Shown here: positions 15,948 through 25,200 of the stretch, piece by piece
Layout of the letters: each line of letters starts with the position of its first letter
Numbering within the stretch: position 1 is the first letter of the stretch
DNA from: Sphingobium lactosutens
Lineage (GTDB): Bacteria > Pseudomonadota > Alphaproteobacteria > Sphingomonadales > Sphingomonadaceae
Direction of reading: 5' to 3'
DNA: 47,951 nucleotides
Assembly: GCF_013393185.1 (NCBI RefSeq)
Contig: NZ_QJQX01000065.1
Coordinates: forward strand, 1-47,951
The notes under the pieces: model-generated
Told to the model about the DNA's origin: nothing
What the model saw: the letters and a program-made list of their open reading frames with translations, nothing else
The model's database searches: none
Position numbers and translations under genes: made by a program

Positions 15948-17417
15948 GTGGCGCATTTCCCGGACACGCCCGCATTCACCGGCTTCAACACACCGTCGCG
16001 GATCGAGGGCGACATTGTCGATCTGGACGTGAGGGGGACGGTGCCGCCGGAACTGGACGGTGCTTTCTACCGGGTTCAGCCCGATCCGCAATTTCCGCCA
16101 CTGCTGGGCGATGACATCGCTTTCAACGGGGATGGCATGATTTCCATGTTCCGCTTCAAGGACGGCAAGGTCGATCTGCGCCAGCGTTGGGCGAAGACCG
16201 ACAAGTGGAAGCTGGAGCATGAGGCGGGCCGGGCGCTGTTCGGTGCCTATCGCAATCCGCTGACCGACGATGAGTCGGTCAAGGGGCAAGTGCGCGGTAC
16301 GGCGAACACCACCGCCTTCATCCATGGCGGGCGGCTTTATGCGCTCAAGGAGGATAGTCCGGCGCTGGTCATGGACCCGGCGACGCTGGAGACGGACGGC
16401 TATACCCGGTTTGGGGGAAAGATGACTGGGCAGACCTTCACGGCTCATCCTAAGATCGATCCGGCAACCGGCGACATGATCGCCTTCGGCTACGCGGCAA
16501 AAGGTGTGCTGACTCGCGACATGACCTATTACGTCGTGTCGCCCGGCGGTGTGCTCAAGCAGGAGCTTTGGTTCGAGCTACCCTATTATGCGATGATGCA
16601 CGACTTCGCGATCACGCCCGATTATGCGCTGTTCCATGTCGTACCGAGCACGTCCAACTGGGAACGGCTGGAGCAGGGGCTGCCCCATTTCGGGTTCGAC
16701 ACGACGCTGCCCGTCTATCTCGGCGTGCTGCCGCGCCGGGCGGACGCGACGGCGGCGGACATCAGATGGTTCAAGCGCGACAATTGCTTTGCCAGCCATG
16801 TCATGAACGCTTTCCAGGAGGGGACGAAAATCCATTTCGACACACCCGAAGCGAAGAACAACATGTTCCCCTTCTTCCCCGACATTCATGGCGCGCCGTT
16901 CAATCCGATGGAGGCCGCAAGTTTTCTCACCCGTTGGACGGTCGACATGGCGTCCAATGGCGAAGATTTCGCCAGCGTGCAGCGGCTGACCGACATGATG
17001 GGCGAGTTTCCGCGCATCGACGATCGTCAGACGGGCCTTCCTTATCGCTATGGCTGGCTGCTGGTGATCGATCCGACCAAGCCGGTGGAATTGAAGGGCG
17101 GCAGCCCGTCAGGCATGCTGATGAACACGCTGGGCCTGATCGATCATCAGACCGGCGTGGCGCAGCGTTGGTGGTGCGGACCGCTATCGTCCTTGCAGGA
17201 ACCTTGCTTCATCCCGCGCAGCCCCGACGCGGCGGAAGGGGAGGGCTGGATCGTGCAGGTCTGCAACCGGCTGGAGGAGCATCGCAGCGACCTGTTGCTC
17301 TTCGACGCGCTGGATATCGCCAAAGGGCCGATCGCGGAGATTCGCGTGCCGATCCGTCTGCGCTTCGGGTTGCATGGAAACTGGGCGACGGCCGAGCAGA
17401 TCGGGCTGGCGGCCTGA
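15948..17417 (+). CDS. lsdA-like: Lignostilbene alpha,beta-dioxygenase (carotenoid oxygenase family)
   Basis: A 489-residue non-haem iron enzyme that would cleave the central double bond of lignostilbene to two aromatic aldehydes. GTG 15948 follows GGAGAGG with a 7-nt spacer. With that start, F59 (DIAFNGDG), Y101 (ALFGAYRNP) and K134 (LYALKEDS) fall at the positions I recall as active-site residues of LsdA from Sphingomonas paucimobilis TMY1009. Iron-ligand His candidates are H167 (TAHPK), H218 (MMHDFA), H284 (CFASHVMN) and H476 (LHGNW). Cytoplasmic, no signal peptide. It is divergent from the marR gene and next to the GST operon, consistent with vanillin-type aromatic metabolism. Other GTG/ATG starts upstream lack a binding site. 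Confidence 0.93.
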   Translation: MAHFPDTPAFTGFNTPSRIEGDIVDLDVRGTVPPELDGAFYRVQPDPQFPPLLGDDIAFNGDGMISMFRFKDGKVDLRQRWAKTDKWKLEHEAGRALFGAYRNPLTDDESVKGQVRGTANTTAFIHGGRLYALKEDSPALVMDPATLETDGYTRFGGKMTGQTFTAHPKIDPATGDMIAFGYAAKGVLTRDMTYYVVSPGGVLKQELWFELPYYAMMHDFAITPDYALFHVVPSTSNWERLEQGLPHFGFDTTLPVYLGVLPRRADATAADIRWFKRDNCFASHVMNAFQEGTKIHFDTPEAKNNMFPFFPDIHGAPFNPMEAASFLTRWTVDMASNGEDFASVQRLTDMMGEFPRIDDRQTGLPYRYGWLLVIDPTKPVELKGGSPSGMLMNTLGLIDHQTGVAQRWWCGPLSSLQEPCFIPRSPDAAEGEGWIVQVCNRLEEHRSDLLLFDALDIAKGPIAEIRVPIRLRFGLHGNWATAEQIGLAA

Positions 17418-17432
17418 ACTCGCTTTGATCGC

Positions 17433-17471
17433 TGCGGCGTGGGCATCCGTTGGTCGGGCGCCCACGCCGCA
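17433..17471. terminator. Stem-loop between convergent genes
   Basis: A perfect 12-bp inverted repeat (TGCGGCGTGGGC at 17433-17444 with its complement at 17460-17471, 15-nt loop) sits in the 69-bp gap between the convergent dioxygenase and czcA genes. It lacks a T-tract on either strand, so it may act as a bidirectional attenuator or mRNA-end stabiliser rather than a classic intrinsic terminator. Confidence 0.5.
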
Positions 17472-17486
17472 AAGTCTGGCCTCCTG

Positions 17487-20400
17487 TCAGCTTGGCACCT
17501 GCGCTTCTTCCCCATCGCTGGACTTTGTCCTGCTCCCATAGCGGGCATAAAGGGTGGGAAGGACGAAAAGGGTCAGCAATGTCGCCGAGACCAGGCCGCC
17601 GATGACCACCGTCGCCAGAGGCTTCTGCACTTCCGCGCCGGCACCGGTTCCCAGCGCCATCGGCACGAAACCCAGGCTTGCCACCAGCGCGGTCATCACC
17701 ACCGGGCGCAGGCGCTGGATCGCGCCCCTACGCGCGGCCTCGGCCCGGTTCATGCCGCCGCGCATCAGGTCGTGGATCGACGAAACCATGACGAGTCCGT
17801 TGAGGACGGCAATGCCCGACAGCGCAATGAAGCCGACCGCCGCGGAGATGGAGAAATCCATGCCCCGCAGGAACAGCGCCAGCACGCCGCCGACCAGCGC
17901 CAGCGGCACCCCGGTAAAGACGATCGCGGCGTCGCGCATCGACCCCAGCGCGCCATAGAGCAGAAGGAGGATCAGGATGAAGCAGGCGGGTATCACCAGT
18001 TGCAACCGCGCGCGCGCGGAAGCGAGATTTTCGAACTGGCCGCCCCATTCGAGATAGCTGCCTGCAGGCAATCGGACCTGCTCGGCGATGCTGCCCTGTG
18101 CTTCCTCGACCACGCTTGCTATGTCACGGCCCCGGACATTGGCCTGCACCACGACCCGGCGCTTGCCATTTTCGCGGCTGATCTGGTTGGGGCCATCCAC
18201 GATCCGGACGTCAGCGACGCTGGCAAGCGGCACGAACTGGCCGCCCGGCACTGGCACCTGAACCTGTTGCAGTGTGGCGATGTCCGCCCGCTGCGCATCG
18301 GACAAGCGGATCATGACCGGAAAGCGTCGATCGCCTTCGAAGATCATGCCGGATTCCCGCCCGCCCAGTGTGGCGGTGACGATATCCTGCACATCCTGCG
18401 CCGTGACGCCCAGTCGCGACATGGCGTCACGGTTGACCCGGATGTCGAGCATGGGAAGGCCGCTCGTCTGTTCGACCTTCACGTCCACAGCGCCTCTGGT
18501 ACGGCGCAGCACGCCGGCGATCTTTTCGGCCGTCGCATTCATCGCATTGAAGTCGTCGCCAAATATCTTGACCGCGACATCGCCCCGGACGCCTGCGATC
18601 AATTCGTTGAAGCGCATCTGGATGGGCTGCGTGATTTCATAGGCGTTGCCGGGGAAGCGGTTGAGATCCTTTTCCAATCGTTCGACCAGTTCGGCCTTCG
18701 TCAGCCTTGGGTCAGGCCATTCCTCGCGCGGCTTCAGGATGACGAACATGTCGGTGGCGTTGGGCGGCATCGGATCGGATGCCAATTCAGCGGTGCCGGT
18801 CTTGGAAAAGACGAATTTCACCTCCGGCTGCCGCGCCATCATCCGTTCGATCGGCACCTGCATTGCCTGGCTTTGTTTTACGGACGTGGCCGGTATCCGC
18901 AGCGCCTGGATCAGCAGATCGCCTTCGTCGAGCTGTGGCAGGAAGACCTGTCCCAATGACAGGAAGGCGGCGATGGCGACGGCGAAGCCGGCCACTCCCG
19001 CTCCCAGGGTAAGGGCCGGGCGTCGCATTGCCTTGTGTAGGCCAGGCTCATAGCGGGCCTTGAGCCAATGCATGACCCGGCCTTCCTTTTCCTCGATCCG
19101 GTTCGACAGCCAGATGGCGATCGCGGCGGGTACGGCGGTGAGGGAGAGGATGAAGGCAAAGCCCAGCGCGATGATGACTGTCAGCGCCATAGGCACGAAG
19201 CTCTTGCCCTCCACGCCGGTCAGGGTCAGGAGCGGGACATAGACGAGGATGATGATCGCCTGGCCGTAGACGGACGGCCGGATCATCTCCCGCGCGGCCG
19301 CAGCTACGGTCGTAAGGCGCTCCTCGACCGTCAGCAATCGTCCGCGATCATGCTGTTCCTCGGCCATGCGCCGCAGCGCATTTTCGACGATGATGACCGC
19401 GCCGTCGACGATCAGGCCGAAATCGAGCGCGCCAAGGCTCATGAGATTGGCGGAGACCCCCGCCTGCAACATGCCGAATCCGGTCAGCGACATGGTGACG
19501 GGGATGACCATCGCGGCGATCAGCGCGGCGCGGAAATTGCCGAGTAGGGCGAACAGCACGACGATGACGAGCAACGCGCCTTCGCCCAGATTTTTGGCGA
19601 CCGTCCCGATGGTGGCGTTGACCAGCGCGGTGCGGTCAAGCACCGGCTGGACGATGACGTCGGGCGGCAGCGACGCATTGATCGACGCCAGGCGATCGGC
19701 CACGGCAGTAGCGACAGTGCGGCTATTCTCGCCGATCCGCATGATCGCGGTGCCGACCACGACCTCCGTGCCATTTTCCGAGGCTGACCCCATGCGCACC
19801 GCTTGTCCGGTGCGGACCGTCGCGACTTGCGCCAAGGTGATCGGCACGCCTTCGCGCGTGGCGACGACGATGCGCGACAGTTCATTGGCGTTGCGCACCA
19901 GCGCGTCTGAACGGACGGCCAGCCCCTCGCCATTGCGATCGACGAAACCGCCGCCGACGCTGCTGTTGTTGCGTTCCAGCGCGGTGCCCAGATCGGTTAG
20001 CGTCAGGCCCATGGCCGCGAGGCGCTGGACGTCGGGAACTACCAGATATTGCTTGGCATAGCCGCCGATCGAATCGACGCCGGCCAGCCCCTTCACATTT
20101 TTGAGCAGAGGCGCGACGATCCAGTCTTGCGCGGTCCGCAGATAGGTCGCCTTGTCGGTGTCCGTCACCAGCCGCTCGCCTTCGGGCGTGATATAGCTGC
20201 CATCGGGCTGCATGCCCGGCTCGCCGGGCAGATGCGTGTCATCCTTGCGATGTTCCAGGCGAACGGTCCACATATAGACTTCGCCAAGGCCGGTGGCGAT
20301 CGGTCCCATTTCCGGGATCACCCCTGCCGGCAGATTCTCCGCCACGCCGCTCAGCCTTTCGCCCACTTGCTGGCGCGCGAAATAGATATCAGTGCTGTCT

Positions 20401-20693
20401 TCGAACACCGCCGTGATCTGGGCGAAGCCGTTGCGGCTGAACGAACGGCTATGGTCCAGGCCGGGAATGCCGGCGAGGGCCGTTTCGATCGGGAAGGCGA
20501 TCTGTTTTTCGACCAGTTCGGGTGACAGGGCAGGTGCGCGGACATTGATCTGCACCTGATTGTTGGTGATGTCGGGTACCGCGTCGATGGGGAGCCGGTA
20601 CAAAGCGGTGCCGCCGATAACGGCGGCGAGGACGGTCAGCAGCAGGACGAGCCAGCGCTTGCGGACCGCCCAGTCAACGATAGGGGCGATCAT
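17487..20693 (-). CDS. czcA: CzcA-type heavy-metal RND efflux pump
   Basis: A 1,068-residue inner-membrane RND transporter of the heavy-metal-efflux class. The N-terminal TM helix (WLVLLLTVLAAVIGG) and the TM4 motif D424-FGLIVD430-GAVIIVE437-N are the proton-relay signature of CzcA-like pumps; two large periplasmic loops and 12 TM helices are evident. Together with the upstream czcB- and czcC-like genes it forms a tripartite pump exporting divalent metals from periplasm or cytoplasm. Zn2+, Cd2+ or Co2+ are usual substrates, but the metal cannot be fixed from sequence. The start is 3 nt after the czcB stop, so the genes are co-transcribed. Confidence 0.93.
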   Translation of the reverse strand: MIAPIVDWAVRKRWLVLLLTVLAAVIGGTALYRLPIDAVPDITNNQVQINVRAPALSPELVEKQIAFPIETALAGIPGLDHSRSFSRNGFAQITAVFEDSTDIYFARQQVGERLSGVAENLPAGVIPEMGPIATGLGEVYMWTVRLEHRKDDTHLPGEPGMQPDGSYITPEGERLVTDTDKATYLRTAQDWIVAPLLKNVKGLAGVDSIGGYAKQYLVVPDVQRLAAMGLTLTDLGTALERNNSSVGGGFVDRNGEGLAVRSDALVRNANELSRIVVATREGVPITLAQVATVRTGQAVRMGSASENGTEVVVGTAIMRIGENSRTVATAVADRLASINASLPPDVIVQPVLDRTALVNATIGTVAKNLGEGALLVIVVLFALLGNFRAALIAAMVIPVTMSLTGFGMLQAGVSANLMSLGALDFGLIVDGAVIIVENALRRMAEEQHDRGRLLTVEERLTTVAAAAREMIRPSVYGQAIIILVYVPLLTLTGVEGKSFVPMALTVIIALGFAFILSLTAVPAAIAIWLSNRIEEKEGRVMHWLKARYEPGLHKAMRRPALTLGAGVAGFAVAIAAFLSLGQVFLPQLDEGDLLIQALRIPATSVKQSQAMQVPIERMMARQPEVKFVFSKTGTAELASDPMPPNATDMFVILKPREEWPDPRLTKAELVERLEKDLNRFPGNAYEITQPIQMRFNELIAGVRGDVAVKIFGDDFNAMNATAEKIAGVLRRTRGAVDVKVEQTSGLPMLDIRVNRDAMSRLGVTAQDVQDIVTATLGGRESGMIFEGDRRFPVMIRLSDAQRADIATLQQVQVPVPGGQFVPLASVADVRIVDGPNQISRENGKRRVVVQANVRGRDIASVVEEAQGSIAEQVRLPAGSYLEWGGQFENLASARARLQLVIPACFILILLLLYGALGSMRDAAIVFTGVPLALVGGVLALFLRGMDFSISAAVGFIALSGIAVLNGLVMVSSIHDLMRGGMNRAEAARRGAIQRLRPVVMTALVASLGFVPMALGTGAGAEVQKPLATVVIGGLVSATLLTLFVLPTLYARYGSRTKSSDGEEAQVPS

Positions 20694-20696
20694 GGC

Positions 20697-21854
20697 TCAA
20701 TGGTCCTCGTGCGTGGCTTCGCCCTTGCCGAGTTCGGCCTTGAGCGTGAAGCTGTTGGTGGTTGCGATCTGCTCGCTGCCCTTGAGTCCAGTGGCGATGA
20801 TGGCGGTATCGCCGCTCTTGTCGCCAAGCGTTACGGGTGTCGCCTGAAAGCCCTTTGCCGTCCGGACAAAGACCATGGGCTTGCCCTCGACCGTCTGCAC
20901 GGCGGTTGCGGGCACGCGTATGGCACGGTCGCCGCCGCTGCCGGACAGTTGGACCGACGCCGTAACCGGTTCGCCGACACGCCATTGGCTATCCCGATTG
21001 TCGAGCGTCGCGATGACGGGAACGAGGCGGGTCCGTGCGTCGAGAACGGGCGACACGAAGCTTACGCGGGCGGTGGCTTGCCGGCCCGCAGCCATGACGG
21101 TGACACTGTTGCCCGGCTTTACCCGACCTGCATCGGCCGGCTGAAGATTGAGCGAGAGCGAAACGCTGGCCAGATTGGCGACGCGATAGAGTTCGGTGTC
21201 GGCTGCGACGGTCTGGCCCAGCACCACGTTGCGCGAAATCACCTGCCCCGAAACCGGTGCGACGATACCGAGCCGGTTCATGCCGCCGCCGCCGCCGCCC
21301 GCTGCCGACATCTGGCTCCCGGCCTGATTATAGGCGATCCGGGCTTCGGTTGCGGCGGTGCGGGCGGCGATCAGATCCTGCTCGGGCGAGACGCGCTGAG
21401 CGAACAGCCGCTGTTCACGGGCGAGATTCGAGCTCGCCAGCGCGAGGCGCGCGCGGGACGCTTCGACCTCGCCTTTGAGCATCGCCGCCTCGCGGCTTTC
21501 GATAATGGCGAGCGTTTGGCCCCGGCCGATCGACTGGCCGAGATTGCGTGTGAGCGCGACGATGCGACCGCCAATTGCTGCCGACACGACCTGCGTAGCT
21601 TGCGGATCGCCTTCGATGGTGGCGGGCAATTCGAGCATCCCCGATCCACCGATTGTGGGCCGGCCGATCTGGATCGCCGCCGCGGCGATCTGATCCTCAG
21701 TCAGTACGATCTGGCCCTCATCCGCATGCTCTTCCCCAGCGCCGCCTTCTTCATGAGCAGGCACCGTTTCATTGGAGGCTTCGCCACCACATGAGGCGAG
21801 AAACAAGGCGAGCGTCAGCGGCAGCAATGCCGCGCGGGTCTTTTCCAACATCAT
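20697..21854 (-). CDS. czcB: CzcB-type periplasmic adaptor (membrane fusion protein)
   Basis: A 385-residue HlyD/RND adaptor and probable lipoprotein (lipobox-like LFLASC near residue 21). The segment after the signal is rich in Glu and His (PAHEEGGAGEEHADEG), plausible for metal contact. It then has the barrel-sandwich start (GGRIVALTRNLGQSIGRGQTL), a coiled-coil hairpin, a Gly-rich turn (AAGGGGGG) and the second lipoyl half (IVAPVSGQVISRNVVLGQ), followed by beta-barrel and membrane-proximal domains. It links CzcA to the outer-membrane factor. Located 3 nt downstream of czcC; ATG 21854 or the adjacent ATG 21851. Confidence 0.92.
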   Translation of the reverse strand: MMLEKTRAALLPLTLALFLASCGGEASNETVPAHEEGGAGEEHADEGQIVLTEDQIAAAAIQIGRPTIGGSGMLELPATIEGDPQATQVVSAAIGGRIVALTRNLGQSIGRGQTLAIIESREAAMLKGEVEASRARLALASSNLAREQRLFAQRVSPEQDLIAARTAATEARIAYNQAGSQMSAAGGGGGGMNRLGIVAPVSGQVISRNVVLGQTVAADTELYRVANLASVSLSLNLQPADAGRVKPGNSVTVMAAGRQATARVSFVSPVLDARTRLVPVIATLDNRDSQWRVGEPVTASVQLSGSGGDRAIRVPATAVQTVEGKPMVFVRTAKGFQATPVTLGDKSGDTAIIATGLKGSEQIATTNSFTLKAELGKGEATHEDH

Positions 21855-21857
21855 ATC

Positions 21858-23123
21858 TCAATATCCCTGTTGCGGCGCAGGAGCGGTCAGGCGCTCCAAC
21901 TGTGCCCTTGCATTCTGATAGGCGGCGAGTGCGTCGATCGCGGCGATACGGGTGTCCGCCAATGTCCGTTCGGCATCGAGCAGGTCGAGTTGCCCGAACT
22001 TTCCCTCGCGATAGCCGATGCGCGCGATGCGGGCGGCTTCCTGCGCAGCGGCAAGCGCCGGGCCGCTCGCCGTGCGCGCCATGGTGGCAGCATTGTCCGC
22101 TTCCGCCTTCGCATCGGTGATGGCCTGCTCGACGTCCTGCGCTGTCATGCGGCGCTGTGCTTCCGCCCGTGTCCGCTCGGCATTGGCCTGGGCGACGGCC
22201 GCATTGCCCGCGTTAAAGAGGGGGATCGGGATCGAGAGACTGAAGACGGCAGCATGATCGTTGGTTGCCTCCAGCCGACGCACCGCGGGGCCGGCGGTGA
22301 TGTCGGGCACACGCTGCGACCGCGCGAGGCGGACGCCTGCATCGGCGATCGCCACGTCCGCGCTGGCGGCGGCCAAGGCCAGGGTGCCGTTACCGTCGAT
22401 GAACGTCGGACCGGAAATGGCCGTCGGCAAATGATCCAGAGCGGCGGCATCCAGCGGGTCGACAATGGATCGCCCGACACGCCGACCAAGATTGGTCCGG
22501 GTGGCCTCGGCAAGGCGCTGAGCGCGTTGCACGCCGGCCTCGGCATTGAGGCGGGCGACATCCGCGCGCTGCTCCTCGATGGGTGAGGCGCGACCAGCCT
22601 GAACGCGAACACGCGCGGCAGCGAAGGCTTCCTGGGCGATGCGGCGTTGGTCGTGTGCGGTCGCCAGCCTGCGTTCCGCCGCAACGGCGTCGACATAGAG
22701 TTGCGTCACCTGAAGCCGGATGTCGGCCTGGGTGATAGCCGCCGTCAGCAGTGCGCGGCTGGCCTGGGCATCGGCTACCGCGATGCGAGCGGCGCGCTTG
22801 CCGCCCATTTCAATGGGAATGTTCAGGCCTATGGTCGTTTCCGCCTGGCTGAATCCACCATAAGGGCCGGATCCGGCGATATTTTCGACCTGGGTCTGCA
22901 ATTCGGGATTGGGCCGCAGGCCGGCCGTCGTTCGCGCGGCCTGGGCGATGGCAATGCCTGCCTGGGCCACATCGGCTCCCGGCATGCTCCCGGCGGCCGC
23001 TGTGATGGCTTGGTCAAGCGTGAAGGTCGGGCCGGTGGTGTGTATTGTCGATATGTCTTGCTGCGCTTGCGCCATGGCGATGCAAGACGTGGCGACCAGA
23101 ATGGCCGCTAAGATCCTGTGCAT
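21858..23123 (-). CDS. czcC: CzcC-type outer-membrane efflux factor
   Basis: A 421-residue TolC-fold channel with a signal peptide (MHRILAAILVATSCIAMAQA). Two outer-membrane-efflux repeats are visible as long Ala/Arg/Glu-rich helices (AQAGIAIAQAARTTAGLRPNP in the first, IADAGVRLARSQRVPDITAGP in the second), each with the L/V-P-D/N turn typical of the family. It forms the exit duct for the CzcBA pump. It is the second gene of the operon after a small secreted protein, and no regulator is adjacent. Confidence 0.92.
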   Translation of the reverse strand: MHRILAAILVATSCIAMAQAQQDISTIHTTGPTFTLDQAITAAAGSMPGADVAQAGIAIAQAARTTAGLRPNPELQTQVENIAGSGPYGGFSQAETTIGLNIPIEMGGKRAARIAVADAQASRALLTAAITQADIRLQVTQLYVDAVAAERRLATAHDQRRIAQEAFAAARVRVQAGRASPIEEQRADVARLNAEAGVQRAQRLAEATRTNLGRRVGRSIVDPLDAAALDHLPTAISGPTFIDGNGTLALAAASADVAIADAGVRLARSQRVPDITAGPAVRRLEATNDHAAVFSLSIPIPLFNAGNAAVAQANAERTRAEAQRRMTAQDVEQAITDAKAEADNAATMARTASGPALAAAQEAARIARIGYREGKFGQLDLLDAERTLADTRIAAIDALAAYQNARAQLERLTAPAPQQGY

Positions 23124-23188
23124 GGAAGAAATCCTGATTAAAAGGCGTCAAGCCGCAGGCTGGGCATGCGGCGGTCGGCGACGATCAA

Positions 23189-23518
23189 TCAGGCGATGGG
23201 AGGGCGCAGATTCGGGCCGGGAGTCCAGGGTGCGAGAACCGCGCTGGTCGCCATCAGCCGGGGTCCGGCAGAGAGATCGAACAATGTCGGGGTGATGATC
23301 TTTCCAGGCACCAGAGATGCGGCACCCTGACAACCGCCATGGTGATGGGGAACGGCCTGGTCACTGTCGCCCTGCGTCTGGTCCCTGTCGCCATCGCTGT
23401 GGACATAGCCTGAGCATTCCATGGCCGATGGCCCCGCATCTTCACGAGCATGCACGGTCGCTGTCACGGTCAGAGCCGTCACGATCATGCAGAGTATCAT
23501 GAAACTCCAGCGGAACAT
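23189..23518 (-). CDS. Small secreted His/Cys-containing protein upstream of czcC
   Basis: A 109-residue protein with a signal peptide ending TATVHA. The mature part contains MECSGYVHSDGDRDQ and VPHHHGGCQG, a Cys/His pattern suited to metal binding, and ends PGPNLRPPIA. It is 65 bp upstream of czcC on the same strand. I recall similar short secreted proteins ahead of czc genes in sphingomonads but know no assigned function; a periplasmic metal chaperone or sensor is a guess. ATG 23518 is used; ATG 23500 would shorten the signal peptide. Confidence 0.6.
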   Translation of the reverse strand: MFRWSFMILCMIVTALTVTATVHAREDAGPSAMECSGYVHSDGDRDQTQGDSDQAVPHHHGGCQGAASLVPGKIITPTLFDLSAGPRLMATSAVLAPWTPGPNLRPPIA

Positions 23519-23603
23519 GAAGCGCCCATAGAGGATTTTGCCGGCCCTGTCACTCGCGCGATGTGTGTCATCATATTACCAGGCATGGACGGCGGCAGCT
23601 TGC

Positions 23604-23975
23604 TCAGGACCGGGCAAGTTGGCTCTGGCAAAATTCCATGGCCCGATGAATGGCCGGCAGCAGGCGCCGACCGCGAGGATGGATCAGGGCGAAAGGCTGA
23701 AGATCAGGCACCCCGGCAATGGCATGAAAGATCAGGTCGTCCGGCATGGCTTGGCCCGGAATGATGGGCGCCAGGGCAACACCTGTCCGTTCCCGAACGA
23801 GGTCGAATATTGCCGATATTTCGGGGCAATCGGCAACGATGCGCAACCGCAGTCCTGCATGGGTGAACGCATCGCTGATCTGTTCGAAAAAACCACCGCC
23901 CGAACTGCGTTTCAACAGGATGAGCGGGACGTCGGCCAGTTGGAACCGCGACAAGGCGGTCCCTGCTTTCCATCG
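23604..23975 (-). pseudogene. LysR-family regulator, C-terminal fragment
   Basis: The last 115-125 codons of a LysR effector-binding domain are recognisable (FQLADVPLILLKRSSGGGF, then VADCPEISAIFDLVRERTGVALAP, ending at a natural stop). The DNA-binding N-terminus is absent: upstream of about 23975 the same frame reads through antisense of the glucose dehydrogenase fragment. The gene was cut by a deletion or rearrangement, so no working regulator is expected. Confidence 0.75.
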
Positions 23976-23977
23976 CG

Positions 23978-24432
23978 CATCGTCGGCGCGGCCTGGCGAC
24001 CAGCCATCCTGCTTGCCGCGCCGCTGGGCCTTATCTCGGCTGTCGGCTTTGCGGCAATGTTCGTTCCGCATCCAACCGTGCCGTTCGCAGGCATGGAAGA
24101 AGGCTTGGTGCCGGTTGACCCGGCAAAGGCGCAGAAGAATTGGGAGGCCTATGGCAATACGAACGGGGGCAGCCGCTTCGTTGCGCTCGACCAGATCACC
24201 CGTGACAATGTGCATGGGCTGAAGGTCGCCTGGACCTATCGGACCGGTGACGTTGCGGTGAGCGACGGCAATGGTGCGGAGAATCGGGATACGCCGTTCC
24301 AGATTGGAAATGCTCTATATCTGCACACCGCATAATAATGTGATCGCGCTCGACGCCGACACCGGCCGGGAAAAGTGGAAGACGATCGTCAATGCGCATG
24401 CTTCGGTCTGGACGCGGTGCCGCGGTCTGGCT
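23978..24432 (+). pseudogene. PQQ glucose/quinate dehydrogenase, internal fragment
   Basis: A fragment of the membrane-bound quinoprotein family. A hydrophobic helix (PAILLAAPLGLISAVGFAAMF) is followed by FVPHPTVPFAGM, NWEAYGNTNGG, LKVAWTYRTGDVA and DTPFQIGNALYL, then after a frameshift near 24327 TPHNNVIALDADTGREKW and RCRGL. The N-terminal helices and nearly all of the propeller are missing. The 5' edge abuts the LysR fragment and the 3' edge abuts the OprB fragment in a different frame. It is non-functional. Confidence 0.8.
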
Positions 24433-25200
24433 GCAATTTCGTCAATGCTGCTTTTTGCGCGCATCCCTCGTCCATGTCGGGTGACAGCGGCTGGTATAAT
24501 TATCCCAATGCCCGCTGGGGCGCTGCGATCCGTTACCGGCTGCGTCCGGACCTCGCTATCCGCACCGGTGTCTATCAGGTCAATCCCCGCCTGAATGAAG
24601 AGGCAAATCGCTTCGATCCCTTCGCAGGCGGGACGATGGGCGTCATCCTGCCGCTTGAGCTGGAATATGATCCTGGCAGTGCGGCAGGCAGTTGTGCGCT
24701 GCCGGGCCACTATAAGATCGTCGTCTATTATGACACGTCGCGGGCGGCGCGTCTGGGAACCAACGGCACGGTCCATGGTCGTCATGGCGTCTATCTGCTC
24801 GCCGATCAGATGATCCTGCGGGAAGGAACGGGCGGCAGAGGGCTTTCCCTGTTCGGCCAGTTCACCGCCAACCCGCAAGTGTCGGCGCAAATCACGCGCT
24901 GGTATGCCGCGGGGCTGGTCAAGACCGGCACCTTTCACGGCCGGGATGGGGACACGATCGCACTTGGCCTTGTACATACACAGGTCGATCCACGTCTGCG
25001 GCGGGCCTATGTTGAGGCGCAATCGATTCCGGGCGGTTATACGACGCTGCCGTCGGGCGAAACCGCGATCGAACTCAACTACGGCCTTCAGGCGCGGCGC
25101 TGGCTCAATATCCGGCCGGACATCCAATATATTATCGAGCCCGGCGCATTCGGCTTTCGATCGACGAAGAATGCCCTGGCGATCGGCGGCCAGGTAAGAT
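24428..25200 (+). pseudogene. OprB-family carbohydrate porin, C-terminal fragment
   Basis: About 255 codons match the C-terminal part of carbohydrate-selective porins: CNFVNAAFCAHPSSMSGDSGW, NYPNARWGAAIRYRLRPD, YQVNPRLNE, LFGQFTANP and a final LNIRPDIQYIIEPG strand pair. The signal peptide and N-terminal half are missing; the fragment starts at the junction with the glucose dehydrogenase remnant. The last codons (IGGQVRCSSNAG) depart from the expected aromatic-ended strand and run on to 25277, suggesting a frameshift near the original stop. Confidence 0.78.
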
